NCBI GenBank assembly: GCA_963970005.1
Contig: CAXAMN010000003.1
Coordinates: forward strand, 690,888 to 754,887
DNA length: 64,000 nt
From: Durusdinium trenchii
Lineage: Eukaryota; Sar; Dinophyceae; Suessiales; Symbiodiniaceae
Reading direction: 5' to 3'
Part shown: in pieces, positions 35,023 through 46,251 of the stretch
Numbering within the stretch: the first letter of the stretch is position 1
How the letters are laid out: each line of letters opens with the position of its first letter
Program-made: the position numbers and the translations under genes
Notes under the pieces: generated by a model
Told to the model about the DNA's origin: nothing
Database searches by the model: none
What the model saw: the letters and a program-made list of their open reading frames with translations, nothing else

Positions 35023-35485
35023 TTTCTATTAGGGAATCTCTCTTGGGGGCGAAACTTCCCCCTACGACTCGAGCAGGGAATGACTCCCTACGACTCGCAC
35101 CAGTCAGTAGATCTTGTTCACACAGCACTACACTCCCTCACGCCGCCGCCGAATTGCGGGACGGGAGAGTGGTCGGCTGAATGCCATGGTGGCGTGCTGG
35201 GGGGTGGTGTCTGAGCGCCAGGCATCACGCGGCCCTCTTGCTTCAGTAGCTGACGTTCACCATGAACCTGCATGAGATGCCCCCCAGCAACCGCTGCAGC
35301 CCAACGCTTCGAAGTGGGTGCGTTGCTCAACAAAGACTCACCCAAAAACATCCCAGCCAAATAGCCAGCCACAAGCATCCCCTTTGACTTCCTTCAGTCT
35401 ACCAAAATCACCCACCCCTCAAGAGGGACCAACATCGGCGCACCTGATCGAAGACGCGGCCAAACATCATGAAGATCCAAAGGCC

Positions 35486-35637
35486 TCACGGGTCTGAGGA
35501 CCGTTCTGAAGCCGAGCTGGGCCCGGCAGGTGGCAGCTGACCATCATCTTTGTTGACATCCAACCACAAAGTGTTTCCTTGCTTGAAGGGGGGCCCAACA
35601 TGAAGGATCTCGACGTCCATGTTTTCTTTTGGCCTGG
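35486..35637 (-). CDS. Predicted terminal exon
   Basis: After an acceptor TTCCAG, the minus strand reads about 49 codons to a stop, including NMDVEILHVGPPFKQGNTLW and a Ser/Pro-rich end (GPSSASERSSDP). It is probably the 3' end of the gene with exon candidates up to 36393. Function unknown. Confidence 0.45.
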
Positions 35638-35742
35638 AACTTGGACAGGCTATTTGCTTGGTGGTCAATTGAAAAGTCCACGATGTTTGCCACACTCCTG
35701 GTACATGTGCCACTGACAGCAGACCCTGAGGCTGTTCGCAGG

Positions 35743-36393
35743 TTAAGCCTCCCCACAGATGTTGGTGAGGATGGCACCACGGAAGAGCTTCCAGGGGTAG
35801 AGCATCGGGGAAATCTGGGCACGTGCACTCACCGGCGTCAAAACAGCTCGAGCGAGCGAGCCAACGCACGGCCGGTTGGAGTGCGTTTTGCTGCTTCCAA
35901 GCCGTGCTGAGAAAGGTCGCGCCTCCCTGGTCTTCTTCTGCGGAACGTTCACACCCTTGTTGCCCTTCGCGGCCTTCATCTCCTGGCTTCCAATTCTGGC
36001 AGAGCCCACCAGTGGGCCACCCGAGGGTTTTCGTGCAAGACCTGTCATAAGTGTTCCCACTGGAAATCCCCAATGAAATCCACCGGAATCAGATCCAAGC
36101 ACCCTCCCTTTGGCCGCACCGGGGTTCTTCCACCCAAATCCCCACCCCCGGCCGCGGCACGTGGCCCGCGGCTCGCGCGTCTGCAGGTCCCGCCCGGGCG
36201 GCTCCTGCTGCAAGCACGTGTTCCCAGGCTCGAGCTGTTTGGGAGGCGCAACGATGTAGACGGTGCTGGCGAACCTGCCGGCAACGTCGCTGCCGCACGG
36301 GCGTGCGAGCGCACGAGCGCTGCCACGGCTTGACTTAGTCATCACCTGGTCCCATGGCCTCAAAGGTGACATAGAGAAACTCGAGAGTGTTCA
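35743..36393 (-). CDS. Exon-dense open region, unknown protein
   Basis: A short exon at 36346-36393 (NTLEFLYVTFEAMGP) ends at the classical donor GACCAG|GTGATG. Downstream, one minus frame is open from 36372 to 35743 (about 209 codons, with ATG). It includes STVYIVAPPKQLEPGNTCLQ and SPMLYPWKLFRGAILTNICG. A second frame gives an equally plausible terminal piece, LDLIPVDFIGDFQWEHL, ending near 36045. The plus strand is also open. At least two exons are likely here, but their borders are unresolved. Confidence 0.35.
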
Positions 36394-36989
36394 CTTGAGG
36401 ACGACCCATTGTGGGTATGATTGCTGTGCTGAACTCATGCTGAGGAGCGGTGGCATGGGAGGAATAGCGACATGTGTACAATGACAACATGGTTTTGATC
36501 CGGATGAAGAATGTCACGTCTATGTATCTATGTCTATCTGTTCAATCATGGATCAAACTCCCTCCACCTGACGCAGCACTTTCCCCTAGGCCGCCAGACG
36601 CACGTGGCAGCCACCTCAAAACGTCCAGAGGGGCATCAAGGAGTTTGGTGTGGCCTTCAGGTCTGGCTTCGACCCCCAATCTTCAACTGCACATAGGTAA
36701 CCTTCATCGGTTGGGTAACCCAATCTGGTACCAGTACAGGGTTTTTTTCGATGTTCCTTCATCGGCTGGTGCCTCGCACCATCCGCGCCATCTCTACTTT
36801 CCGCTGCGGAGCGGAGCTGAGCCCCCCAGCCACTCCCCTGGAGTCCATGGCTTCCCTGGGATCTCAGGAGGATCTGCCTGGCGACGACTGCCGTGGACGA
36901 AGGTACTCGCAAGAATGCCACAAGACAGCAAGCCAGAGTGCTAAGAAATCCCCATCCATCATGGTCTGTATGGACCTTACGGCCGCTTT

Positions 36990-37110
36990 CTTCCACGCAA
37001 ACATCCAATTCCAAGCACTTTCCCAGCTGCTTTGGGCACTGCGCCCGTGATCTCCCGGCCTGAGCATGCGGCATGGCCAGCTCGAAGAGCCTGCGTAACT
37101 TCACCACATC
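36990..37110 (-). CDS. Predicted exon, unknown protein
   Basis: The minus strand reads VVKLRRLFELAMPHAQAGRS and CPKQLGKCLELDVCVEESGR up to a donor CGTAAG|GTCCAT. The composition is protein-like and the upstream sequence is T-rich. Function unknown. Confidence 0.4.
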
Positions 37111-37736
37111 GGCAGAGCAAAAAAAACGCGGATGCCCACGCGGCGGAGCCCCAACAGTGCAACGGGCAGGCCCGTTGGTTGGCCACCAGAATGATCAACA
37201 AGGAATCGAGGAAAACACCTATCCTGAAAATGTTGCAACACATGAAGGTGCTCTCTCCCTGAATCTCGTCATGGTGGTTTCGTGGATGGCATGGCCCCTT
37301 CGGAGGACCATTTCTGCAAAAAAAACAAACGGCTGGTGGTTTTTCCACCTTGGCCCATGAGGACCTTCTCGGGAGCGTGAGGCATTCGATGCGAATAACC
37401 CACACACCCCGCCCCGTGAGGCCAAGTGGGAGCGCCTCAAGGCCCACAAGAAGTGGATCACATAGGCAGCCCAAGAGATCAAGTAAATCACGGCAATCCA
37501 ACCTGCAGTGCATTCTGAGCTTGGAGTGGTTCTGTTCTGCATGGAGTATCCATCTGATCAGAAGGGTTCCGTTGGCAAGTCTTTCATCTGTGGAATGCAG
37601 CGCAAGAAGTAATTGAAGATGGAAATGAGAGGTGACAACAAGATAGGGGTTGGGAGGAACAAAGGCTGATCCCTGCATGCCATTGCATGGCAAGCAGGCG
37701 GAACCACTGCTCTCTTGTTCAGCAACTTAAAGCTGT

Positions 37737-37979
37737 TCATTTTTGAACGGCGAGACGTTCTTCTTCGTCAACGAGATCACTTCCCTTAGCAGATCCAACC
37801 AGGCGTCCTGGCACCTCCTCCTCGTCCTCCCACCAGGCGCCCCGCACCGTCGCCCGGCCGCAGCACGCTGTAGTCCAAGGACATGGCCGCAACCGTGAGA
37901 ATCTGCCCGCGGAAACCGTGGGACGGAAATCCAAGACGCCACGGAAGAGCAGCGAATCCAGGACTTCAGAAAGCTCCAA
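37737..37979 (-). CDS. Hypothetical ORF, exon candidate
   Basis: An 80-codon minus frame reads LSEVLDSLLFRGVLDFRPTV and ends with an acidic stretch (LVDEEERLAVQK) before TGA. Two other minus frames are also open across the GC-rich middle, so the exact reading is uncertain. Function unknown. Confidence 0.35.
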   Translation of the reverse strand: MELSEVLDSLLFRGVLDFRPTVSAGRFSRLRPCPWTTACCGRATVRGAWWEDEEEVPGRLVGSAKGSDLVDEEERLAVQK

Positions 37980-38104
37980 GAATGTTTTCCCAGCTTGGCG
38001 CCAAGATTTGAAGACTTTGCTCTTACTTACCCCTTACAATGAAACTTGCCACTTGCAGACCTGCCAGATCATCTGCATCATGATCGAGTCATGGCACATC
38101 CCCT

Positions 38105-38350
38105 TCATTCAGATCCCGGGTACAATACCGACTCCCAACGGAAAAAATAACCGTGCTTTCCCGCCCGACCCATCCGCCCCCCCCTCCATTCGGCGCGCGC
38201 CGGTGTGAAGGGCAAGAGGTGCTCAATGGGCAGCATGGCCAGGAAGCGGCTCTCGGACTCCTGGCGGACGATCAACGCGTCCCGCGTCCGTCGAGTTCGG
38301 TCGAGTTCTCGGGTCGAAGACGACAACAAAGAGGAGGAGTAGAAAGTCAT
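38105..38350 (-). CDS. Hypothetical exon, unknown protein
   Basis: The minus frame reads TRELDRTRRTRDALIVRQES and SRFLAMLPIEHLLPFTPARA with strongly coding-like composition. The 5' end follows a T-rich stretch. It may belong to a larger minus-strand gene continuing from 39.2-40.4 kb. No family is recognised. Confidence 0.45.
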   Translation of the reverse strand: MTFYSSSLLSSSTRELDRTRRTRDALIVRQESESRFLAMLPIEHLLPFTPARAEWRGGRMGRAGKHGYFFRWESVLYPGSE

Positions 38351-39211
38351 CTAAGAAAGCCGTCTGGATGCAAGGACAGGTGAGTGAAGCGTCCATCATC
38401 CACCTAGACTACTGCATAGACTTTAAAGAATCCATACCAAAAACGGAGTCTTAAAATTTGAAAAAAAAAAAAAAAAACTGCCGGGTGCAAAAAAAACAGT
38501 CCAAATTTGAAAGATGTTCGATGCGTCTCCTAAATTGTCCTTGCTTTGAAAAAAAGAAAGGCCTTCGCTACCGCTCCTCTTGAATGTCCAGCTTCAGGAG
38601 GCACCAATGAGCAATGGTGAAGATAAAGGTCACGCTCCAGGCAGGCCAAAGCTTAGACAACGGTGCAAGGTGGCAAGGTGGAGGGGCTTAGACAATGGCG
38701 TGGAGCTAAAAATTTCAAGAAGCTTCGTTTGAAATCTTTGTGTACTCTTTTGGCTCTCAAGATCCTAACAGTAATCGTAATCATGGTCTTGAGATGTTGC
38801 CTTCCTGAAACTCTCGCTCAGCCGCCTCAGCCCTGCAAACTCCTTCCAAACCACGGCAAAAACATGACTGTACATACAGTACACACCAAAAAAAGGAGGT
38901 CGAAAAACACCCGCCCAAACCCGGGACTGCTTCGAACCTTCCTCCTGGGACTCTCACTTCTCTCCTTCCTGGGATGCCCCGGCCGCACGCAGCTCACCGA
39001 AGCAGTGGCACTGGGAGTACAAGGAGACCTGAGAGGACAGAGAACGCCAGGCTCTCAGCCGGACAGGATGCCCGCAGGATTCGGGCTCCATTCGCTGGAG
39101 ATTGATTCAATGTCTTGCACGAAATTCCCCCCAAAAAGTCCCCCAAAAACTCGGGTATAGTGAGTAATTAGCCGCCCCCCCCTGCCTATAGTCAGACTTT
39201 TGGCTGCAGAA

Positions 39212-39755
39212 TCAGAGATTTGGGAGATCGGCAGCAAGAGCATGCGACTGAGCCGTCCGGGCGGAGGTGAGCCAGTGCGAGAAGAAGTAGAGGATGCCAA
39301 TGCGCGAGTAGCAGTCGTGCACTGCCCATTCCTACCAGCCACAGTCGAGGTGGCAGCTGCAGCTAAGCTGATGGGCTGCGGCTACTGCAAGGCTACTGTG
39401 CCCTGCCTGTTGCAAGCCGCGGTAGAGCTCGAAGTGCTCGGGGACCGCATCTGAAGGAACGGCACCGATGTCCGTCACCGTGCGGCACGCGAGGTCCATC
39501 CCTGCTGGTCTGGTCATGAGCCCTAAACATGTGTGCTGCAAGCAGCCAACAGCGTCAGAGGTTGTAGAGGCCGTTTCCAGATCAGCAGAATGGCATCAGA
39601 TCTCAAATTGTGCACAGTGCAATGGTGTTGGAGTCCAGTCCCAGCCATGTTTCTGGAGTCGTCCCCCTCCGTCCACTGGGAGAACCCCACTGCGATGTGC
39701 TCCACCCTTGGAGGCATGCAGCTCCTTCTGCTCGTCCTGGTACCACTTGGGCATC
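39212..39755 (-). CDS. Hypothetical protein, three phase-consistent exons
   Basis: Minus-strand exons lie at 39616-39755 (MPKWYQDEQKELHASKGGAH), 39407-39501 (ACRTVTDIGAVPSDAVPEHF) and 39212-39331 (WAVHDCYSRIGILYFFSHWL), ending TGA. Intron 1 (39502-39615) is GT-AG. Intron 2 (39332-39406, 75 bp) is GC-AG, with donor ACAG|GCAGGG. Reading phase is preserved across both joins, which is strong evidence. The C-terminal part has a hydrophobic segment (IGILYFFSHWL). The family is not recognised. An upstream exon near 39985-40075 (ASWKHPEATWVGPKNAAEAC) and a signal-peptide exon starting at 40398 may belong to the same gene. Confidence 0.6.
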
Positions 39756-40209
39756 CTCAGCGCACCACCGGGCGGCCGGAGACGCTATCAACGAGCACCA
39801 CGCACGCAGAAATAAAGCGCAGTGGTGAACGTCTTGACAATCGGAATCCTTCACTCTCCACGCTCAACTCTCGTGTCAATCGCATCCATAGGTCCATCTT
39901 GACTCGACGGGTCTTACTACGGGTCCTTACTACCAATCTTGCAAGGAAGGCTTGTTCTTGGCATCCATGGGTCCTCTCTTCTCCTCAAACCCCCTGGACA
40001 CGCTTCGGCCGCGTTCTTCGGACCCACCCAGGTGGCCTCCGGGTGCTTCCAGCTGGCGCCACCTTCTTGGCCTCAAATGGAGGCGAGGAAAAAGCGGAGC
40101 GAGGAACTCATCAAAGCCTTCTGAAACTGCAGAAATCTATCGAACCTTAGCTTGCTTGGCTTGCTAATAATTGTGCAAATACCAGGCTTTTGGGCGAAAG
40201 TGCATGAAC

Positions 40210-40398
40210 TCATCTTGGTTCAGGTTCAAACCGGTCTTCGGTTGATACGCTCATGGACTGGAACAGCGAGGAAACATCTGGAAAACCAACAGATACAGTT
40301 GTTTGTCTTTCCCGTTTCAGCACAGGCTGCAGGCTGCAGGCCGTAACGATTGCATGCAATGTGAGCAACAGAAGCCGATGTCGGCACACCCTCTCCAT
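40210..40398 (-). CDS. Possible first exon with signal peptide
   Basis: An ATG at 40398 opens MERVCRHRLLLLTLHAIVTA, a basic N-terminus followed by a hydrophobic core, then a polar region (VSVGFPDVSSLFQSMSVSTE) to a stop at 40210. This fits a signal peptide or membrane anchor. The frame is also open upstream to about 40503. A donor inside would link it to exons at 39.2-40.1 kb on the same strand. That link is inference. Confidence 0.4.
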   Translation of the reverse strand: MERVCRHRLLLLTLHAIVTACSLQPVLKRERQTTVSVGFPDVSSLFQSMSVSTEDRFEPEPR

Positions 40399-40708
40399 TC
40401 GCCCAGCCCCTGCTATCGAGCGGACAGGGTCCGCTTGCTCCTCAGCTGTGGCTTCCTGGAGCGTGGAAAAGTGCCAAACCTTTGGATCCTCTGACTGGCC
40501 CAAAATGGAATATAATGGAATACCGCCTGTATGAATACCTCGTTCTCAACTCAACTCAAACAAGGAAACTGCTCTTCTAGTGATCCTAGTGCGAGTACTT
40601 CCACACCAGCAAGTCCAGGTGAACAGTATCAAAATATATCAAAATGACTCTTAAAAAAAGGAGGTTCCCGGCCCTTGCTACGGGTTCATTCACGAATCTC
40701 CCATGTAT

Positions 40709-40890
40709 TCACCGAAAACCCATCGCCCGGGCGCTGGCACCACGTGCCTTGGGCGCTGGCACCACGAAGGGCACGCGGAAGACGTCGGTCATGCGCTGCT
40801 TCTCGAACATATTACCGGTGCGGCGTGCCTGGCGACCGGCGACCGGTGCATTTTCGCACATGCGGTGGAATTGGGGTCTGTAGACATGGC
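40709..40890 (-). CDS. Predicted exon, unknown protein
   Basis: The minus strand reads NMFEKQRMTDVFRVPFVVPA and a basic end (KARGASARAMGFR) to TGA. It is protein-like and probably the 3' exon of a gene upstream of the 40.4 kb start. The plus strand is also open here. Function unknown. Confidence 0.4.
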
Positions 40891-40951
40891 TTTGTATAGA
40901 CGGCCACACAAAAGGACCTGCGACCTGCGACTCCTTTTGTGCCCAGATCAA

Positions 40952-41710
40952 GATGAGGCCTTCAATGCCTTGTGGAGCCGGACACTGCTACAGCCTCCAA
41001 CCCACCCATGTTTGGGGGGGCTAGGTTCACTAGATGTTGACTCTACCCTACCCCACAGAGAAGAAGACTCAGGATGGCTAAGCTCGCTAAATCCTTTAGC
41101 TACGATCTATTTGCAAGACACCAGGCAAAACGCAAAAGCCAAACACTTAGAAAAGTCAAAAAGTCAAAACTACCCCCCCCAGCCACTTGGATCACCAGTC
41201 TTTCCACTCGCCTTGTCCAGCTGCTTTGGGGTTGGGATCGGCAGACGCACCTTGGAGCCGACGGAACGGCGCTCGCGAGGAGACCATCAAAACACTGAAT
41301 ATCACCAATGAATCAAGAATGATCAACAAGGAATCAAGGAAAAACACAATCCTTTACAGTAGATTTACTATTCTGCCTGAAATATCGTCATGGTGGAAAT
41401 GGATGGCATGGCCGTCTTTGATGACCTGTTTCCTCTACGAACAGGGGGCTTTCCACTTCCATTCTTCACAAGTATTTGGACGCGTGTGAAGGGCGGAAGA
41501 TGAGAACAGAGGTGGAAAGCCTAGGACTTGTGGCGACATGCCGCAAAGATCAGCCAGTCGTGAGAAGAGCACACCCAAGCCACACCCCGCTCCCTTAGCC
41601 TTCTAAGCCCTTCAATGGCAGGACCGACCCACCAACATGTGTGTCAAAACATAACATGCAAAAACGCCGGCGTTCACAGACTCGGCTCACCCAGACCCAG
41701 GTCTTAAGAC
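40952..41710. other. No gene recognised
   Basis: No exon with splice support. A TTTACAGTAGATTTAC string occurs near 41355. Confidence 0.4.
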
Positions 41711-41908
41711 CTGCCTCCGGGTGAACCCAGCTGTTCCAACCCCCCACCACGTCTTGCGGAAGACCCGTCTTCCACGACGCCGGTGTCGTTGGGTCGGTTC
41801 ATCCCAAGGCACGGTGCGCGTGAGCATGTGCACGGAGCCGGCGGTGGCCCGAGCGGAGGCCTCGGTGGGGGGTGGGACGGACTCACCGAGACAAGAGAAG
41901 CTCAGGCG
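41711..41908 (-). CDS. Predicted exon, basic protein
   Basis: The minus-strand exon lies between acceptor CCTCCAG and donor GGCAG|GTCTTA. It reads CLGESVPPPTEASARATAGS, then HMLTRTVPWDEPTQRHRRRG and VFRKTWWGVGTAGFTRRQ. The frame is open throughout, while the two alternatives read as Pro-rich noise. Function unknown. TACAGTATA motifs lie just upstream (41948-41973). Confidence 0.5.
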
Positions 41909-41947
41909 CTGGAGGAAGAGGAGCTAACCAGATCTGAATTACCTATT

Positions 41948-41973
41948 ATGTACAGTATATTTACAGTATATAT
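41948..41973. repeat. TACAGTATA motif pair
   Basis: TGTACAGTATATTTACAGTA is a short tandem of the TACAGTATA motif, also seen in the 15530-15585 intron and near 14391-14432. Confidence 0.5.
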
Positions 41974-43719
41974 CAACAGATAATCTGCTTCAAACAGAGA
42001 AAGCTTGCCTCAGAAGGAGGGAACATGCACTTGGAAGCACTGGGAAATGCTTCATGTTCGTCAGCTCATCTTCATACCCTCCAAAGACCAGCCTTTCAGC
42101 TCAGGATCGGACGTGCAGAGTGAACCAAATAAGCACGCAAAGGAACATCAGGGCCTCAGCATCTCAGTCCATTGAGACTCCCTGAAACAATCAAAACTCA
42201 GAGTTTGGAAGTTGAGAAGCGTCAAAACTCTGTGCAGAGAGGCTCCTCCCAAGGTTTTTCACGCCCTTGATCAAAGATCCCAGAAGAATGACTCAGCGCT
42301 GTACACTGCAAATGTTCACCCAGTAGAGACCTCACAGCAGCGGCAAGAATGGAAGGAAAATGGAAGGAACCGATGGGTAACCAGGAGGGTGTTTGCTTTC
42401 ACATCCCTTCAAAGCATTTCGAAGCTGGATTCCAACCCGGACGTTATAAATGGAAACACCTATATACAAACACCTGGATCTCCAGCGACGGTCCACATCC
42501 CCGGACACCGGAATCAGGACACCATGGACACCGCCCCTTGCGGAAAGAGTGGAAGCATGGTGCGCCGGAAACCCAATTCCCAGACGCAACGAAGAGCATC
42601 CGGACAAGCCTGGTCCGACAAGCCCAAAGAAGCTGGTGGGTGGTCCCACTCGTGTGTAGGGTGTCCCAGGCTCCACAAGCTTCACACCTGTTCAAGTCAC
42701 ACAGCCGAAGTTCTTCCCGCGAATCTAAGAGGCCCCTGCCCATGATGTAGCCCGGAGGTGATGGTCCGTGCACTCCCAAACCTCAGGTTTTTTCGTGGCT
42801 TTTTCCACGCCAAATCGGGGCGTGCGGAGTCGGTCGAGCAAATCGAATCTTGTTAGGATGAAGCAAACATCTTGACAACAGCAAGTCAATGTACAAACTC
42901 TCTCACCCATATGTCCTTTCTGACCAGCATCAAACCAGTGTGATTCACACATATCTCAAGGACATTTGGCACGCCAGAGACTGCTTGGGCCACCCCGACG
43001 TCCAGCCATGATCAGCTGGAAATTCAGCACAAAGAAAATCACGCCAATGACGTGGTAGGTGTCCTCCAAAGACCAAATGCGTCAAAGACCAGGGGTGTGA
43101 CATCATCGACAAACCCACTTCTTCAAAGGTGCGACTTGCAGCTGGCCTAGGCCTCAGCTGGCCTCTGGAAGGTCCATGTGTGTCTTTTTTGGAGGAAAGG
43201 TGAGCTCTTCATTCCATTCAGACTGCTCACTGCACGACCGCTGCTCGGCTCACCGGCTTTTCTCTTCTTTTTCGGTGGGAGGGGTGGGGGGGAGGAGGTT
43301 CATAAAGTCACCAATTCAGCAACAGGAATGCCATGGTGAATAATGAAGATGATATACATACAATATATATATATACACAATATAATTGAATACCACGGCC
43401 AAATCGCGCATCACCTATCACCATCTCACCCACTTGTTCTTTTCAGAGCCATGTTGTTGCAATTTGTGTGGGCTCGACCAAGGAGATTCCAACCTCGGCC
43501 TGCAAAGCCTGGCGGCCAACACCTACGCCCAATCCAAGCTCTCTCCAAACCCATTCCTCTTAATCTTTGCCGCATGTCTCCTTGTTCAGCGGGGGTCCGA
43601 AGGGGGGCTGTACCACCCCAAAACAAAAGGATTCATGGCAACATCCCTTTCATGGTAACATCAGGGGGTTCCATCGATCCACCAGTTCCTGCCCTGCAGC
43701 TGGCCACCGGGGATGTCAC
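41974..43719. other. No gene recognised
   Basis: At 42.2-42.75 kb all strands carry long open frames without a clear winner. The rest is low-coding. A short AT dinucleotide run lies at about 43360-43380. Confidence 0.4.
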
Positions 43720-43807
43720 GTCCCGCCCAGCCCGCGCGCCATCTTGGTGACCGTCAGGGCAGTCAAGTCGCGGATGTCTTGACGGTACTGTGTGGCCTGG
43801 AGAAGGT
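43720..43807 (-). CDS. Predicted exon, unknown protein
   Basis: An 88-bp minus-strand exon lies between acceptor CTTTCCAG and donor GGGAC|GTGACA. It reads LLQATQYRQDIRDLTALTVT and KMARGLGG. Composition and both sites support it. Function unknown. Confidence 0.5.
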
Positions 43808-44351
43808 CTGGAAAGCTGCAGAATCCCATGGCGGCCGAAGATGCCAAAAAGATCCAAAAAGCACCTGTTTGCAAAAACGTCCCTTCCTGGATGTCCTTGA
43901 CTCTACGCTACGTGACAAGGTCCATACCGCTGGTTTGCGGAAGCTAGTCTTCCAAAGGTCCATGTTTCAGGTTCCATATCTCCATATCAAACTACCATAG
44001 TTCCATAGTTCCACATTAAACTAGTTCCATAGTGAAACTTCCATGTAGGCATCTCTGTCTCGTTCTCCCTCTTTCCCACTCGGCCTGTGCCATGGCGAAG
44101 TTGTACCCTGAGGTGTATCGGGAGAAGCGGAGGCCGGCATCGAAGAGATAGTTGGCTCGGTTGTACCTCGAAGAGGGACCAGCAGGTGACTCGGTCCAGC
44201 TGCTGAAGAGGCGCAGATGAAGAGCCAGTTTACTAGCAGGGCAAATGGAAGGCAGAGATCTGGCACCCGGTTAGGTGGGCCCTGGGCCGGCGTGCTAGTT
44301 ACTCTGGCTCCACTTTCCTTTCCCTTCCCCCCTCTCCTTCACTCCATTCCT

Positions 44352-44440
44352 CTATAACGAATCCCAGTACTGGGCCAGCCCCAACTTGAACGCGCCAGTG
44401 GCCACTGCACCCGCCGCAGCAGTGGTCTCAGAGGGGCGTG
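44352..44440 (-). CDS. Predicted terminal exon
   Basis: After CCCTCTGAG, the minus strand reads TTAAAGAVATGAFKLGLAQY and WDSL to TAG. It is short, so the call is tentative. Function unknown. Confidence 0.35.
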
Positions 44441-44587
44441 GTTGCATGAATCACAGCAAGCGTACCGTGGCACGGCAGAGAAATCGAAGGGTTGTGGGTC
44501 TTTGGGGAACGGAATGGGATTGTGGGTCATGTTCTCCATCCAGCCCCAATGGCCTGGCCGAAATGCCTGGCAGGAATCGCGCCTGGT

Positions 44588-44750
44588 TGAATAAGTTTAA
44601 CTATCACTTTCTTTATTATTATGACATGGAATGTTCTATGTGTAAAATCTCTTATTAAGAAAATTCCATGAATAATATAATAAAAGTAAGGATTTTTACA
44701 TGGTATTTCTTAAGAGACATTTTATTCATGTAAAAATCCTAATACATAGT
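44588..44750. repeat. AT-rich island with nested inverted repeats
   Basis: This 160-bp AT-rich patch sits in GC-balanced DNA. AGGATTTTTACATG (44689-44702) pairs perfectly with CATGTAAAAATCCT (44727-44740). A second pair is CATGGAAT/ATTCCATG (44624-44631, 44663-44670), and larger imperfect arms lie at about 44643-44670 and 44699-44724. It resembles a MITE-like insertion or a scrap of the AT-rich viral DNA found at 49-60 kb. Confidence 0.7.
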
Positions 44751-44951
44751 GACAAGAATTGGCTGAACAAGGGGACAGTTTCTTGCCACTTTTGCCGGCG
44801 TCTCTAGGCCACCCAGACGGCGGCGCCGGTGGCTAGGACCGGCATGGCTCCTGCAGAGTGACAGGATCCAACGTGACAGGCTTCCGAGAGGTGGACGTTT
44901 TCGGAGCAGGTTGGAGTTTCCCTAGATTACCCAGGGTTGGCAGGCATCTAC

Positions 44952-45029
44952 TTTCTTGGGTTCTCTGGGTTTGGCATCCCAAAATCACGATCCCGTGGTG
45001 CGTGGCGTCCCGCCCAGGCTTCTTTCCGT
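44952..45029 (-). CDS. Predicted exon, unknown protein
   Basis: A 78-bp minus-strand exon follows GCTCCAG and ends at GAAA|GTAGAT. It reads GKKPGRDATHHGIVILGCQT. The pattern is protein-like but short; the family is not recognised. Confidence 0.4.
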
Positions 45030-45364
45030 CTGGAGCAATCAAGAAAAGGACTCTAAGCGCGTCACCATATCGCTAACTCAGACCCTTGGTGCAGGAGCTC
45101 ACCAGCTGAACCACCAGTCGGACCACCTGGCTCCCATCTTTTGCGACTCCCAGTGTCCTTCTCCTGGACGGCCTTACCTGAACAGAGAGAGTGTGGGTGT
45201 CGCTGCACGAATTGTGTGGGACTGCCTACCAAAAAGATGTTTTCATAGTCCAGGGCCTAGTTCTCAGGCTCACTTGATCATGACATGCTATTGAACAAAA
45301 GTTTGCCTCCCCCCAAAAAAAGGAACTCACTCACTCTAGCTAAAGCCTACAAAACCAAGTCCCT

Positions 45365-45535
45365 TCAGAATTCTCCCACCCCGTCTCGGCACGTCCGTTG
45401 AGCTGACCCGGCCCGGTCAACCCGGCGCCTTTCAACCAGGGCCGCACGGTCGGTCCCCGGAGTCTCCGGGGTTTCGAAGCTGGGCCCAAACGGCCGGCCG
45501 ACGGCCGGATGGTCGGAGCAGTAGCACCAGAATGG
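45365..45535 (-). CDS. Predicted exon, unknown protein
   Basis: After GGGATAG, the minus strand reads CYCSDHPAVGRPFGPSFETP, then TDRAALVERRRVDRAGSAQR, open to TGA. A possible donor GGG|GTGGGA lies near the end. Composition is strongly coding-like in this frame only. Function unknown. Confidence 0.5.
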   Translation of the reverse strand, partial: PFWCYCSDHPAVGRPFGPSFETPETPGTDRAALVERRRVDRAGSAQRTCRDGVGEF

Positions 45536-46251
45536 CTATCCCCAAAACAAGGTAGGACGAAACACTAGAGGCTATCCCATAGGTATCACTTGACCTCTCT
45601 TGGTATGTCAGTCATCTGTTCTGGGACATCTCCAAAAGCTCAACCGGAGCCTTTTGCACAGTAGACTTGATTAGAGAAATTGGACACTGATCACTGAATG
45701 CGCTGCTGTGTTCTTTTCCTTCCCTCCACGACCCGTCTTTTGATCAGCAGGGGAAGCAGGGAAATGCCGAGTGAGCGTCCAGCAGCGGGCGACTTTGCGA
45801 TGCTTGGGGTCCGTTCTGCGAAATGAATTCTCCAACCAACAAAGGCATCTGATCCCACAGCGGCAGGGTCCCATCCTAAAGCTACAATGCGCGCTGAAGC
45901 AGAGGACAGATTCGTCCCATGAAACAGCGGTGGCGGAGCCCAAGGGCACTATGTTCATCAATTGGAACTGCAGAATCCCGTCCAATGCCCTTCGTAGCCG
46001 TCATAATTCAGTGGCATCCCCACTACACAATCCTAGTTCCTTGCTATGCCAGTTTTCCAGGATGTCAATCTAAACACGGGTTCAATCACCAACACGGGTT
46101 CTAAACACGGATTCTATGCGTTCCAAGAGCTCAAGGAATGGCCATTCAAGACCCTTGCAGGTACAGACTTTGCTGTACGCACGCCTCTTCGAAAACACTC
46201 CCAAATGCCTTGGAGGGGCCGCGGAACTCGCGTCGTTCCTGGGAGCGTCGC

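Noticed and set aside
42212-42779. Gene call at 42.2-42.8 kb
   Set aside because: Plus and minus frames are both long and similarly plausible and no splice site decides between them, so no gene is called.
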